64,000 nucleotides of DNA from Pithys albifrons albifrons (GCF_047495875.1 NC_092475.1:12366501-12430500), one strand, 5' to 3'; shown: positions 25,923 to 38,318, numbered from the stretch's first letter. The notes: generated from the letters alone by a model not told the origin. Numbers and translations: made by a program.

Positions 25923-26057
25923 TCTCAGAATCACAGAATGGTTTGGGTTGGAAGGGACCTGAAAGTTCATTTCACTCCACTCCCTGCCATGGGCAGGGAC
26001 ACCTTCCACTGGACCAGGTGGCCCCAAGCCCTGTCCAACCTGGCCACCTTTGCAGCA
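25923..26057 (-). mobile_element. CR1 LINE 3' fragment
   Basis: TCAGAATCACAGAATGGTTT, GGGTTGGAAGGGACCTGAAA, GGGCAGGGACACCTTCCACT and AGCCCTGTCCAACCTGGCCA. It lies 50 bp from a sense CR1 at 26,108, so two separate insertions face away from each other. Confidence 0.92.
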
Positions 26058-26107
26058 AGTAATGAGTCTGTGTAGCCTTAGAGCAGAGTTACATTATATG
26101 ACACAAC

Positions 26108-26748
26108 AGTTCAGGTGGCCAAGAAGGCCAAGGGGATCCTGGCCTGGATCAAAACTAGCGTGGCCAGCAGGCCCAGGGCAGTGACCCTTCCCCTGGACTC
26201 TGCCTTGGGGAGGCCACACCTTGAGTGTTGTGTTCAGTTCTGGGCCCATCAGTTGAGGCAAGAGATTGAGGGGCTGGAGCGGGGCCAGAGAAGAGCAACG
26301 AGGCTGGAGAAGGGACTGGAGCACAAGTGCTGTGGGGAGAGGCTGAGGGAGCTGGGGGTGTTTAGCCTGGAGAAGAGGAGGCTCAGAGGTGACCTCAGCA
26401 CTGTCTGGAACTGCCTGAAGGGAAGTTCTGGCCAGGTGGGGGTTGGTCTCTTCTCCCAGGCACTCAGCAATAGGACAAGGGAGCACGATGGGCTCAAGCT
26501 CTGCCAGGGGAAATTGAAGTTGGAGATCAGAAAAAAATTCTTTTCAGAGAGAGTGCTCAGGCATTGGAATGGGCTGCCCAGAGAGGGGGTGGATTCCCCA
26601 CCCCTGGAGGTTTTTCAACTGAGCTTGGCCGTGGCACTGAGTGCCATGATCTGGTAAAGGGACTGGAGTTGGACCAAGGGTTGGACTTGATGATCTTGGA
26701 GGTCTTTTCCAACCCAATTGATTCTATGATTCTGTGATTCTATGATTA
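26108..26748 (+). mobile_element. CR1 LINE 3' fragment, long open ORF2 remnant
   Basis: From GTGGCCAAGAAGGCCAAGGG to a GATTCTATGATTCTGTGATT tail. The reading frame of about 180 codons (26,115-26,654) is nearly intact and spells the CR1 ORF2 C-terminus ([48 protein letters not shown]). No reverse-transcriptase catalytic motif remains. Confidence 0.95.
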
Positions 26749-29220
26749 AAGAAAGATGTGGGGGAAGATCACCCCTGAGTGACTGGGTGAGATAAACTAA
26801 CATGAGCAAACACTTATTGGTGAAAAGTACAACTGATTCTCTTTCTTACTGATGTAAAGCAAAGCTTAAAGTCATTGTTTGGACTGCAGTGAAGGGTCCT
26901 GCTGATCAACAGTAGCAGGAGAAAAACCCCAAACAGGATTGTTTTGGTTTCATCATGTTGTGGGGATAGGTTACAATTTGTGTTATACTTGTTACCTGGC
27001 TGACCTATTTCTCAGAATAAAAACAAGCAAAAAAGGCAAATTCAAGTGACTGAATTATCTAATTACACCAGTCCAGCCCAGTGAAAGCACATTGCCTCCA
27101 GCAGAGCCCCATAACTCCCCTGGGTGCTGGGACAGACAGTGCTGGGGGAGAGCACAGAGCTCTGCTCAATTATCTACACCTGACAGGACAAATCCCACAC
27201 CACCCCCATGGTGGGAAGAAGAGAAGCTGCCACAGAGGGCTGAAGGACCCAGACACTCTGGCAGTGGCTCAGCCAGTGCACTGGAAGGCGAGGAGATCTC
27301 TGTATTCATGGGCATCTCAGTGCCCCCTTTGGCTGCCAGCATGTTTGGGTGGCAAACACACAGCACTGGCAATTCCCACCTAAATTATTCAGCCTCTCTC
27401 AGGCCAGTATTAACTGTTACTGAGGCACTTGGAGGAAAAAATCTTCCTTTGGCTTCAGAGACTCTGGATCAAACTCCAGCAATACTTTAATTTCTAGATG
27501 GAGAAGCTCTGAAGTTAAAAAATAAAAACACAGATTGACATGCAATTCCTGGGTGGTTTTGTGTGTTCTATGATATATTTTTTTTCAATTGGAATAAACC
27601 AGGTGTTTGCTTGAAAAGAAGGCTGGAATCATGTGGCAAATGCTTGTCCATCCATTCCCTTTCTTTAAATTTCTTTGTAAAATACTAAATTTTCTAAGAA
27701 CTGTTCACATTTTTTCCATGGCACTGATCAAAGGTATCATTATTAATAAAGAACATCACTGGACAGGGCATGTTCAAACAAACATTTTCTCCTAGCAAGA
27801 CTCTCAAACCAGGAGCTGAGCATCAAAAATGCCTAAAAAAAATAAAAATCCATGCTGTGTTGGAAACACTGTAACTGGAGGGGAAAGGCACCAAAAGGGC
27901 TGTGGGGCAGAAAGCCCACGTGGCCAGGGCAGCCACACAGCCCAAAATACAGCACTGCCACCACCAGCAGCAGGGTACAAGCTCTGTGCCAAGCTTGCCT
28001 GAGCCCAGCACTGTCACAGAGCCCTGGCACAGAGCAGTGTGGGGTGGCAGGAGCTGGCACTGGGCACCCCACAACTGTGAACGGCTCAGTAAAGGTCAGG
28101 TGAAGAAATGCAGACCTGGAGCAGGGCAGGGTTGGGTTTAGGAGTGACAGAGAAGGTGGAATCAGCAACTAATACATGAAAAGGCTCCAGCTTGTTATAA
28201 ATTCAGCCATAACTCAGCTGCAGCCCATGGAGAAGGCAGCAGTGCTGGAAAGGCTCAGTGGAGGAAGAGCAAAGGTGTAAAGGTGTGTTAGCAAACAAAG
28301 ACATGACCCAGACCAAGCAAACCAAACTCACCACGGTTCTTAGCAGAGGATTCAGGCACTGACAACTTGCTGTAACATCCCTCACTGCCACCAGAGTGAA
28401 ACCACCAACCTCAACAGCCAGGGGAGCAAGGCAGAGGTGAGTATAAGACTCCCCAAAAATGGGGTGAAAGCCAATTGCATGTATAAATATTGGAATTGCA
28501 TTATTTTTTTTCTAACAACCTATCTTGTCTAATACTCATTAAACTCTCAAGATATTGTAAATACCAGCAATGTGTGGCTTTGCTTACACAGAAGGTGTGT
28601 TTCCTTTTGCCCAGACAGATTTTAAGCACAGCATTAATTTCTGAGTGCAAAGAGGCTCAGTACAAGGTGTCATTTGTGGGGTTTTTTATGGAGTTTTGTG
28701 ACTACTTTCCCTCTGACTGGGTTTTCCTATGGAAGGGACTCTCCCAGCTGCAGCTGGTGTTGCTTACACCTCATTTTTCTCCCTGAAGAGACCTTTGAAA
28801 AGACACTGTTAGAAATCCTCAGGTCCTCCCAAAGCTACAAATTAATCTTCTGTTGCCTCCAAGCCTCACTGAGTGCCTGCAGTCCCTTCTCAGTGGCAGT
28901 GTCCTCTATCCCACAGCACCATCTCGTGGGAAACTGCAGGTTGAAAAATCCCTTCAGCAAAACCACCAACCTGGATTAAAATCAACTTCCAAGAATGCCA
29001 CAGCTCTCCCCACAGCTCCAAAGCTGCCATGGCACAGCAGGACCAGCGGTGAAGCCTCACAGGGCTGGGAGTGCCTCCTGAGGGCAACCAAAACATGGAG
29101 CAGTGACAGGGAGCATCCCCATGGCACGACCCTATTGTGAGTTTGTCTTTCCAGGAAGAAGCAAAACCTCCTACACCACATTGCCAAAGCCACATCCTTT
29201 AATGTGCTGGGAAGCAACAA
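26749..29220. other. Unique intergenic sequence
   Basis: No gene, RNA or repeat recognised. The intervals 24,793-25,922, 29,651-29,945 and 30,035-30,334 are also featureless. Confidence 0.65.
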
Positions 29221-29224
29221 TGCC

Positions 29225-29650
29225 CAGAGCAGGAGAAGTGTCTTTTCTCCCAGGTAAGAACTGAAAACTTGGTTGTAATAATGCCAAGGTCATGAGTTCA
29301 ATCTCCTGTGTGGGCCATTGACTTAAGAGTTGGACTCGATGATCCTTGTGGGTCCCTTCCAACTCAGAATCGTCTGGGATTCTGGGATTCTGTGATAGGA
29401 TGAGAGGACATGACCTCATGATGAGCCAGGGGAGGCTTAAATTGGATATTAGGAAAAATGTCTTCACTGAAAGGGTGGTCAGGGTTTGGGACAGGCTGCC
29501 CAGGAATCACCAAGCCTGGAAGTGCTCAATAAACATGTATAGGTGGTGCTCAGGGACGTGGTTTGGTGGTGGCTTTGGCAGTGCTGGGTTAATGGTTGGA
29601 CTCAATCTTAGGGGGCTTTTCCAACCTACACTGGTTCTATGATTCTATGA
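29225..29650 (+). mobile_element. CR1 LINE 3' fragment interrupted by a SINE
   Basis: The left piece TGTCTTTTCTCCCAGGTAAG (about 29,240-29,258) and the right piece starting GATAGGATGAGAGGACATGA (29,393) are consecutive in CR1. The right piece ends TTGGACTCAATCTTAGGGGG, TTTTCCAACCTACACTGGTT and a CTATGATTCTATGA tail. The gap between them is the SINE at 29,265-29,395. Confidence 0.88.
29265..29395 (+). mobile_element. tRNA-Ile-derived SINE with CR1-like tail (TguSINE1 type)
   Basis: TTGGTTGTAATAATGCCAAG followed by GTCATGAGTTCAATCTCC preserves the anticodon-arm to B-box region of tRNA-Ile (normal B box GGTTCGATCC, here decayed). Then come the acceptor-like GTGTGGGCCA and a CR1-type tail GTTGGACTCGATGATCCTTG...CCCTTCCAACTCAGAAT with ATTCTGGGATTCTGTG. 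The 5' half of the tRNA part (A box) is missing, so this copy is 5'-truncated. Such SINEs are known from passerine genomes and are moved by CR1 machinery. Confidence 0.85.
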
Positions 29651-29945
29651 ACTGTTTAGCCCACCTTTGAAGAGCCCTATTGCAATTCCATCCCTCATAG
29701 ATGACCTCAAGTGCTGCCTGCTGAGCTCTCAGAACACAAACAAGGGGAGGAAGAGCCCCTGCAAGCCCCTCTCATGTGCTCATGTCCAACAGTTGGCAAA
29801 GCCTCCCTCCACCTCCTCACCTTCCTCAAGGTCAAACAAATATCCCTCGAAAGCCTTCCCAGATAAAGCCATAAAGAGGTTTAATAAAACCTCTCTTTGG
29901 GCAGTCTGGGAGATCTTACAGTGGGCCCAAAATCATCTCAAGTAA

Positions 29946-30034
29946 ATAGAATCATAGAATCAATTGGGTTGGAAAAGACTTCTGAGATCATCAAGTCCAA
30001 CCCTTGGTCCAGCTCCAGTCCATTTACTATATAA
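29946..30034 (-). mobile_element. Short CR1 3' end
   Basis: TAGAATCATAGAATCAATTG, GGGTTGGAAAAGACTTCTGA and CCTTGGTCCAGCTCCAGTCC in antisense, truncated after about 90 bp. Confidence 0.9.
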
Positions 30035-30334
30035 GAAGTGTAGATCAGAGAAAGTTTTCATCTTCTCAAAAAGATGTTTATATTTGTGGTTCCAATCTTT
30101 TGGAGATCAGGATTGAAGGGGACCAGCTATTGCTGGGATGGTTTCATCTGGATTTTCAAGGCTTCCCCCAACAGCACTGCTGTGTGCCAGGGAAGAGAGG
30201 GACCAGACTTGGTGGGTACAGACAAGGCTTGTGCTCAGAAGCTGTGCCAGGCTGAGATTTGGAGCCTCTCCTTCCTCCTGGGGTTTCCCAGGGAGCATGT
30301 TGGAGGGTGGAATTACCACGTTAAAAAAAAATAG

Positions 30335-31336
30335 AGCTGCATCCAGCTGACGGCCGGCCACCAGTGGTGTCCCCCAGGGATCAGTGTTGGGCCCAGCTTT
30401 GTCTGACATCCTTATTGATGATTTAGATGAGGGGATTGAGTCCATCATTAGCAAGTTTGCAGATGACACCAAGTTGGGAGGGAGTGTCGACCTGCTGGAA
30501 GGCAGGAGGGCTCTGCAGAGGGATCTGGAGAGACTGGAGAGATGGGCTGATTCCAATGGGATGAAGTTCAACAAGGCCAAGTGCAGGTCCTGCCCTTTGG
30601 CCACCCCAACCCCTGCAGCGCTCCAGGCTGGGCACAGAGTGGCTGGAGAGCAGCCAGGCAGAGGGACCTGGGGGGACTGAGGGACAGGAAGCTCAACAGG
30701 AGCCACCAGTGTGCCCAGGTGGCCAAGAAGGCCAAGGGGATCCTGGCCTGGATCCAAACTAGCGTGGCCAGCAGGACCAGGGCAGTGACCCTTCCCCTGG
30801 ACTCTGCCTTGGGGAGGCCCCACCTTGAGTGTTGTGTTCAGTTCTGGGCCCCTCAGTTCAGGCAAGAGATTGAGGGGCTGGAGTGGGGCCAGAGAAGAGC
30901 AACGAGGCTGGAGAAGGGACTGGGGCACAAGTGCTGTGGGGAGAGGCTGAGGGAGCTGGAGGTGTTCAGCCTGGAGAAGAGGAGGCTCAGAGGTGACCTC
31001 AGCACTGTCTGGAACTGCCTGAAGGGAAGTTCTGGCCAGGTGGGGGTTGGTCTCTTCTCTCAGGCAACCAACAGTAGAACAAGAGGGCACAGGCTTAAGC
31101 TCTGCCAGGGGAGGCTTAGGTTGGATATCAGGAAGAAATTCTTTGCAGAGAGAGTGCTCAGGCATTGGAATGGGCTGCCCAGAGAGGGGGTGGATTCACC
31201 ATCCCTGGACGTTTTTAAGATGAGATTGGATGTGGCACTGAGTGCCATGATGTGGTAATCAGAGTGGGGTTGGATTAAGGGTTGGACTTGATGATCTCAG
31301 AGGTCTCTTCCAACCCAACTGATTCTATGATTCTGT
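30335..31336 (+). mobile_element. CR1 LINE 3' 1 kb with partial reverse transcriptase, frameshifted
   Basis: The longest CR1 here. The first frame (30,384-30,680, open from about 30,350) spells [12 protein letters not shown], the [17 protein letters not shown] reverse-transcriptase motif C region (FADD) and [18 protein letters not shown] frameshift near 30,590 moves the homology to a second frame (30,581-31,255) continuing through VAKKAKGILAW, GRPHLECCVQFW and [14 protein letters not shown] to the ORF2 end. Then come the 3' UTR and GATTCTATGATTCTG tail. It lacks the upstream domains and is not competent. Confidence 0.95.
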
Positions 31337-34300
31337 ATTTTTTAAATTAAATTTGACTCATTTTCTACACAGATTAGGGAAAAATCGTGAGTTCTCTCTC
31401 AGCAGCCTGCCTGCAGCTGTAGATTTTGTGGGATACAGGGAAAACCGGAGGAAACACCAGCTGGGTCCCACATGGGTCACAGACACACCCAATGCCTTCC
31501 ACCTTCCAGAAAAGCATCACCTGAGCCCATTTTGATAGAGCTGCTTTTCCTGATGGGCATCCACACTAATTTCCCACAAAAACAACTTCTGCTGCCTTTT
31601 AAAGAAATTATCCCTCTTCTTAGAACCTCTCCCCATTCTTAGCCAGCCCTGCAATGAGACAACAGTGGGAGTAGCAAACAGCTGTTCTCTGCTACAAACA
31701 TTTAACATAAAGCACATCAAATTAGCTGCTAATGCCTCACACCTACACATCCCACAGCCCTGGAATCCTGTTTGGGAGCAGCAGCCTGCACACAAAGGCA
31801 GGAGCCCTGGATATTCTGCTCAGTCTCCCACCCCCATACCCAAAAGTAGAGTTTTGCCTCCAGCTCGTAACTGTAGGAGCTCCGATGTTCCGAATCCTTC
31901 AGACACCAGCCCTGGGGGGTTATTAATGTGCTCGATTTATACCAGCACATTGGAAATGTGGTGTGTCAGGCATCCATTAGGCTTCCAGGTGTCCTGCTGA
32001 GCTAACATCCAGCATGATTTATTTTTCCAAACAGAGCCAGTGAGATGGTGGGGAAGGGGAGTGCCCTGTGCAGGCTGGTCCCACAGCCAGTGCCAGGCAC
32101 AGGGGGCAGAGCAAAACCCCTGTCTGTCCATTCAGACACGAGGTGGGAGCCAGCAGACAGGATTTTGCAGTGGTTTTATCCATCCTCACCTTCTTTACCA
32201 GCTGTTCTTTGCCCTCAAGCACTCTGGGTCCAGTCCTGCAGAGCTCAACAGGGCAGAATCCAGGGGTCACCCTGCTCCTTTCTCCAGCCCCTCAATTAAC
32301 CAGCCCAGGCAGTGAAATTCTATAATTCCATATCCTGGAGCCTGTTTTGCACAGACTTTTGACTCAGCCACGAGTGTTTCATGCTCTCTGCCATCCATGA
32401 AAGGCTGACCTGCAAGCTGAAACTTCCCAAAAGATCCTCAGACTGCTGTCCCATGGTCTGCCTCCAACTCTTATAAACCCATTTATTGTACTCTCCACCC
32501 ATCAGCTCCCCAGCTCTTCCACCCCTCAAACTCAGTATAATCAAGCCTGGCTTATGCTTTGTTTCTTAGGAAAAGTGGCTAAGAGACAAAGATAGAAAGG
32601 ATTTCTGTTGGCATCCAGACTTTTGGGAATTCAAGAATTCAAGCCCAACATGGAACACCTTTCATCCCATTTCAAATTCTGCTGGGATCGGGTGGGAGAC
32701 AGAAGGTCCTACCTGGACTTCAAGACTTGCTTGGAGCTTTATAGCAGAGGAAAGATCAGAGAGCAGACCCTCTATTCCAGACACACAAACTTTCAGCAAT
32801 TAAATTGAAATGGGATTCCCATTAATGAGCAGTAATTAGGGCTTCTGCTCAGAGCCAAGCAACTCCAGTTCTATCTGAAGGAGGTAGCTGTGCCCTTGTG
32901 CGCTGGCCAGCTCATTACAGGGGCTTTATTTGGCATCTTCAGTGCAGGCAGCACTGAGGGACCTAATCCCAGGCTGTGCCCTGTCACTGACATCAACGTG
33001 GCACTTGCCACACTGCACAGAACAGGTGTCAGGTGGACAGGATGGGGTAACAGAGCTGAGACAGGCAATCCAGGGTTTAGGCTACAAGTCAACTGGGAAT
33101 CTACCTTATATTAACTACTTGTTTCTTATTCAATATGATTCTGTTTCTTAAAAGCAGGTTTGATTTTACTACATTCTCTGAAGGCTCTACAATGTCTAAA
33201 ACTTGTAAAAATCCCATTTTGTTCAAGCTCTTAAGAAAAAGTGAAGCCTTTTTTAAGTTTTATTTCAGAATAGGCACTCCTCCTAAGAAATCTCAACTTC
33301 CCTGACACGAAGCTGTTGAGGTTGGCAGAGAGAAGCTGAGAGGCCAGAGAGGTGCAGCCACATTTCCACCTCTGCTCCTACAGGGATGCAGGACCCAGCT
33401 ACTACAGGGGAGGGAGAAGAGGCACAACTCAAATTGATGAAGAGCCTTCCTCATATTCTGAAAGCACTTTGGGGCACTGGGACTGATCAAAACTCAAATT
33501 CAGGGGGATTTTGTAACCATTCCGTTCATTTGTGGCTGGACTCAACCCCCTTGAACTCGGAGGGTTTGGTCTCTGCACTGATTCTCTTCTGGACTGTGCT
33601 GTCTGAGCTCTGCTCTGCTAATTAGAAATAGTCTTTAAACAGCATATGAAACAGATCTGAAGGATGAAGAGGAAATGGTAAATCCAGGGCATAGGGAATG
33701 GAGTGGTGAAAGTCCCTCTCACTTGACCAAAGAGCCCTTCCAACTGTATTTGTAATTTGAAACTCAAAGGTGTTGGCTTGCATTTCACATTTAGCCAATA
33801 TTCTTCCTCACAGGTGGTCCATCCTCTCTTCTCTTCTTCATTACAGGAACCTGCTTCTCCAGCCTTCACTGCCAGCCCTTTTCCCTTCCCACTTGGGCAC
33901 AGAAAGTTTCTTCATTGAGCCTGATCAGCAGCAGCAACTGAGCAAACAGCTTTACACAGGGATGTGTGAGCAGAGGCAACAGGAGGCTCAAACTGCAGGA
34001 TTTGCAGCTTCTTCTGACCCTTAGCACTTTTATCCAGGTTTTCCCTTGAGGAAGGGCAGGCTGAGCAAGATCTCTGGTCATCGGAGTTAACACCAAGCCA
34101 AAGTAGTCAGGATGAGCTGCCAAGGATGTGCATCACAGCCAGGGGGAACAGACCCAGCCCTTCACAGGGCTCACTAAACAGGGAAGCAGCTGCACTGCAA
34201 CCACAACAAATCCCCCATCCAGGGCTTTATCTCCCACTTGGAAAAATGCTCCTTGCAACCATACTCTTCTTTAGTGCTTTCCCCACAAGTTTCACTGGCA

Positions 34301-36204
34301 CACAGCTCTGTTAGGGCTGGCAGCCACACACAGCAGCTGCAAACACTCCCTTTGTGTGCAAAGGTGGCTGCTCACAAACCAGCTACCAAAGCCATTGCAA
34401 CACTCAGGATCTTCTGGGAAAACAGCAGAGAGGGCTGCAGAAAAATTCCCTAACAGCACCATCTTCCAGCAGATGCAGGAGAGAAGCTGTTCCAGGGAGT
34501 GCCACAGGTGAAAGCAAAGAGAGGGCCTCAGATCTGCACTTAAATGAAGCTCCAGGACCAAGTGGAGAGTGGGACTGGGGTTCCAGGCGAGGTGCATGGG
34601 AGTTCAGGCTTCCAGTGCCCTCAGGACACCCTGGTGGTTGTGTGGAGGCAGAGAGGTGTGTGGATTGAGCCCTCATGATGTGCTCCTGTTGGTTCAGATG
34701 GAGAAGGCTGAGGTGTCTTGGGAGACACAAGGAAGATTAAGCATGGGGTTTTTTCTTTTATATTCACTTGTTGTCTCTGTCCACCTACTAAGTGTTCATA
34801 TTGTTTATTTTTAAAGCTGCAAAGTGTAGGTTTTGCCTTTCTTAGAAGACCATCCCTAGGCAAAGAATTAATGGTTTCTCTAACTCTGTTCCTTCTCACT
34901 GCTCAAGGCCCGCCCTGGGCTTCTGACTACAGAGTGAATGCAAATGTATCTGGGCTTGCACTGGGGTCAGAGCTTTACCCTCTGAAAACTGTTACGGCTT
35001 CAGAATGCTGCTAAAGCTTCAGGCTTTGCTGGGTTTAGTTTCCTTTATGATGGATATATATATTTTTAAAATCTTGTTATGCATACTGCAGACTTCTTAA
35101 AAGCCAGTGTGTGCTCGGCACATCAGTGTAACTGTCCAACCCTCAAAACTTTCTTTAGCTGGAAGTTATAGTTTCTCAGTAGTCAGGTTAAGAAAATGGA
35201 AGAACTTGTTTAGGTTTTTTCTGATGTATCCTTAAGCCTTTGGTTGAGTTGTTGCCCTCCATTCCCAGCTTGGATCCCTGGCTGAACATCCTCAGTTGTC
35301 TTTGATAGCTGTAGGGGAGATTGACACCTGTGCTCTCAGTTCAGCCTTTGGGCTGCCTTGGCTGAGTTTTACATTTGTAATGTTAAAATGTTCTACTGGT
35401 AAAATGTTCTACTGAGTATCCAGAAAATAAAATGATAATAATAAAAAACAATTGTATCCTTTAACTATGAGCCCAGTCTTTACAGTGTCCGTTTCCCTAC
35501 CACATCCCCACCAGAGATGAGAACAAAAGGAAGGTGTTTTGTCCTGCTAACATGTTGCTGGTAGCACCCAAAATGGGATGGCTGGTAGCGCTCTGAGTGG
35601 GGCTGCAGCAGAGCTGTGGTTTCTGCTCCCCGGGGAAAGGCACAAAACCACTGAAAGTATCAGACAGAGGGATACAAAAGTTAAATTAAAAACTGGATGA
35701 AGTCTGAAGCAACATTGTATCACTCATATATTTAACGGCAAACATAATACCGCTTATGTGCAAAATGATGTATAAGCATACTCGTACAATACTCCTGTTG
35801 TTGAAAAGTTGGGGGGTTTTTTCCTCCTTTTCCTCCTTTTCCTCTCGTTCCCGGAGCAGCGCGGAGGTGGCTGCGCTACCCCAGGCGGCCACCAGGTGGC
35901 GATGCAGCCCCGCCGCTCCCGCCGGCAGAGATGGGGCAGAAAGCGCCGGGTTGGAGGTTTATTGCAGAACTTTGTGTTAAGGACCTTTCTTTGCTTTCGG
36001 CTTTTGGGGTGCGGGGCCAGGAGAGGACTCATGGGTGGGAGGGCTCGCCTGGGCCCTGGTGATGCCCTTGTCCCTGACCCAAACAGAGCAGCCTGTGACA
36101 CTGAGCTGGGGGAGCATGGCTGAGCTTGGCATCTCAGAGGGGCACTTTGATACCCTCAATTCCTGTGGTCATTCCTGGACCAAGGTAGCCTTCTCCATCC
36201 TACT
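31337..36204. other. Intergenic sequence with GC patch
   Basis: Unique DNA without a supportable gene. A 16-bp direct duplication (AAAATGTTCTACTGGT) lies at 35,385-35,415. A GC/CpG-rich patch with the CTCF-like motif lies at about 35,840-36,060, preceded by a very AT-rich stretch (35,670-35,790). The sharp composition change could mark an old, unrecognised LTR-like insertion, but no terminal repeats or coding were found. Confidence 0.6.
35889..35900 (+). promoter_or_regulatory. CTCF core-motif match
   Basis: CCACCAGGTGGC, flanked as GGCGGCCACCAGGTGGCGATGCAG, matches the CTCF core consensus. It sits inside a local GC- and CpG-rich patch (about 35,840-36,060) in AT-richer surroundings, about 6.4 kb upstream of the MTCL2 start codon. 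Binding is inferred from the motif only. Confidence 0.5.
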
Positions 36205-36684
36205 GAGGTGCTGGAGCAGGTCCAGAGAAGAGCAACGAGGCTGGAGAAGGGACTGGAGCACAAGTGCTGTGGGGAGAGGCTGAGGGAGCTGGGGGTGTTT
36301 AGCCTGGAGAAGAGGAGGCTCAGAGGTGACCTCAGCACTGTCTGGAACTGCCTGAAGGGAAGTTCTGGCCAGGTGGGGGTTGGTCTCTTCTCCCAGGCAC
36401 TCAGCAATAGGACAAGGGGGCACGATGGGCTCAAGCTCTGCCAGGGGAAATTGAAGTTGGAGATCAGGAATAAATTCTTTGCAGAGAGAGTGCTCAGGCA
36501 TTGGAATGGGCTGCCCAGAGAGGGGGTGGATTCCCCATCCCTGGAGGTTTTTAAAGTGAGATTGGCTGTGGCACTGAGTGCCATGATCTGGTAAAGGGAT
36601 TGGAGTTGGACCAAGGGTTGGACTTGATGATCTTGGAAGTCTTTTCCAATCCAATCAATTCTGTGATTCTATGATTATATGATC
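36205..36684 (+). mobile_element. CR1 LINE 3' fragment, young-looking
   Basis: CTGGAGCAGGTCCAGAGAAG to a GATTCTATGATTATATGAT tail. The 128-codon frame (36,208-36,591) is uninterrupted and almost identical in wording to copies at 26,108 and (antisense) 9,024 and 20,019. Confidence 0.95.
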
Positions 36685-38318
36685 CTGGGAGAGCCAGGCT
36701 GCCTGCCAGGCTCCTGGAAGTGCAGTGGCACTTCCATAGTGTCCATGGGGTAAACATGGATGGCACATGTTGAGTGCTGTGCTGTGTTTCTGGAGCAAAA
36801 TTTCTTCTCATGAACACCCCCATCCTGCCACACTGCAGGGTCACTGGTGTTGGGGACAGCCAGGCTGGGGGGCTCCTGCACCTGGCCCAAGACCTGAGCT
36901 TGCACTCCAGCACTGCTGCCCTTGCAGAGCCCGAGGACTCGGCATGTGGGAGAGGAGAGCAGGGCAAGGAGAGTGCAGTGGTCTTGGACTCCAGAATCAA
37001 GGGCTGTCTTCTCTTCTTCCTCCCCAGAGCAGGTCCCAGGAGCGTTGAGCAGCAGCAAACAGCCCAGAGCCCCCCTGGGCAACAGCTTAAAGGGAGGGCA
37101 GCAGAGCCTGGGGGGTTCTATGCAGCTTTGGGACATGCACTGAGAACAAGGTGGAGAACCAAGGGGAGCACCTGTGATGACAGGAGAGAATGAGCTGCAA
37201 AATCCAAAGTGCTGGGAGGTGAGACTGGTTCAGGGAGAGGCTGTGGGGCTCATGGGCAAGTTCAGCTGGTGCTGGACCATTGGGTGCCACAGCTGCAGCA
37301 GCCCTGACACCAGCTGGCACAGAAGAGGGTGCAGCTCAGGGCCAGGGAAGGAAGCCAGGGGTGTGTCTCATTTTGCTCCTCTTTGCATTTTTTAATACCT
37401 TACTACTGGTCAGTAAGATGCTTGTGCTGTGCTATGGAAACTGGGTGCTGCTCTGATCCCAGGGTGCCCTCAGCTGCTCTGACATTCTAAATCCCCGTGA
37501 CTATTCCTGGACCCAGGCCCTCCATCTCCAAATCCCCTATTTCAATGGGCAATGCCATCATGCTCTGTTGCACAATGCTGAGTTGGCACTGCTGTCTGCT
37601 CACAGGTTGCTGCTGAGCCCACAGATGTTGGGGTGCTTGGCTCTTCTTCCTCCATGTTGTGGGATCCAAGCTGTTGGGGCAGAAAGGCAGTGATTGCCAC
37701 CCTGCTGCTGCTGGATGGAGAGAGCCAGGGTTTGGGATGCAGCTCGGGGGTTCTGGGGAGGCTCAGACTGGTGGAGGTGGGACTGCCTGGACCTTCTGGA
37801 GCTCCCACTGGGTCCAACTCCAGAGTCCTCACCTGACAGGGGTCAGCAGAGCCTAGATCTGAGTACCCTCCCAGGGGCACATCAGCTCCTCTCTCCTGCC
37901 TGGCCAGAGGTTTTTGCTGTCATCTCTCAGGCAACAGCAACTTTGGGAGAAATCAGTGCAATTTTTGCTGGAAGGGTGGAAAACCAAGGCAGCCCTGTTG
38001 CTATGGTTGCTGCAGACCGTCCTTGATGCAACATCATGTCAAGCAGCTCTGCAAGCAGATGTGCCACAGCTGGCAAGCAAAGCAATTCCTGCAGATGTGA
38101 ACATGGCACAGCAGGCCACACAGGGTCCTCTCTGCTCCCACAGCCTCCTTTGGGGTGCTGGCAGTACCTTTGGCTGTGTGTCCCTATCCAGGACCCTCCC
38201 TGGCAGCAGAAACCCCATCAATGGAAGCAGCACTAGGGGAAAGGAAACATGGCTCTGACAATAAGCAATGCATGTAGGTGTTTAAAAATAACACAGTTTG
38301 AATATTTGTCATTCAAAT

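Noticed and set aside
29265..29340. Functional tRNA-Ile gene
   Set aside because: The 5' half including the A box is missing, the B box is degraded, and a CR1-type tail follows; it is a SINE.
30107..31165. 352-codon open frame on the minus strand
   Set aside because: It is the antisense shadow of the CR1 ORF2 end at 30,335-31,336.
35385..35415. 16-bp direct repeat as target-site or LTR signal
   Set aside because: The copies are adjacent, not flanking an insert, and no LTR ends or retroviral coding were found.
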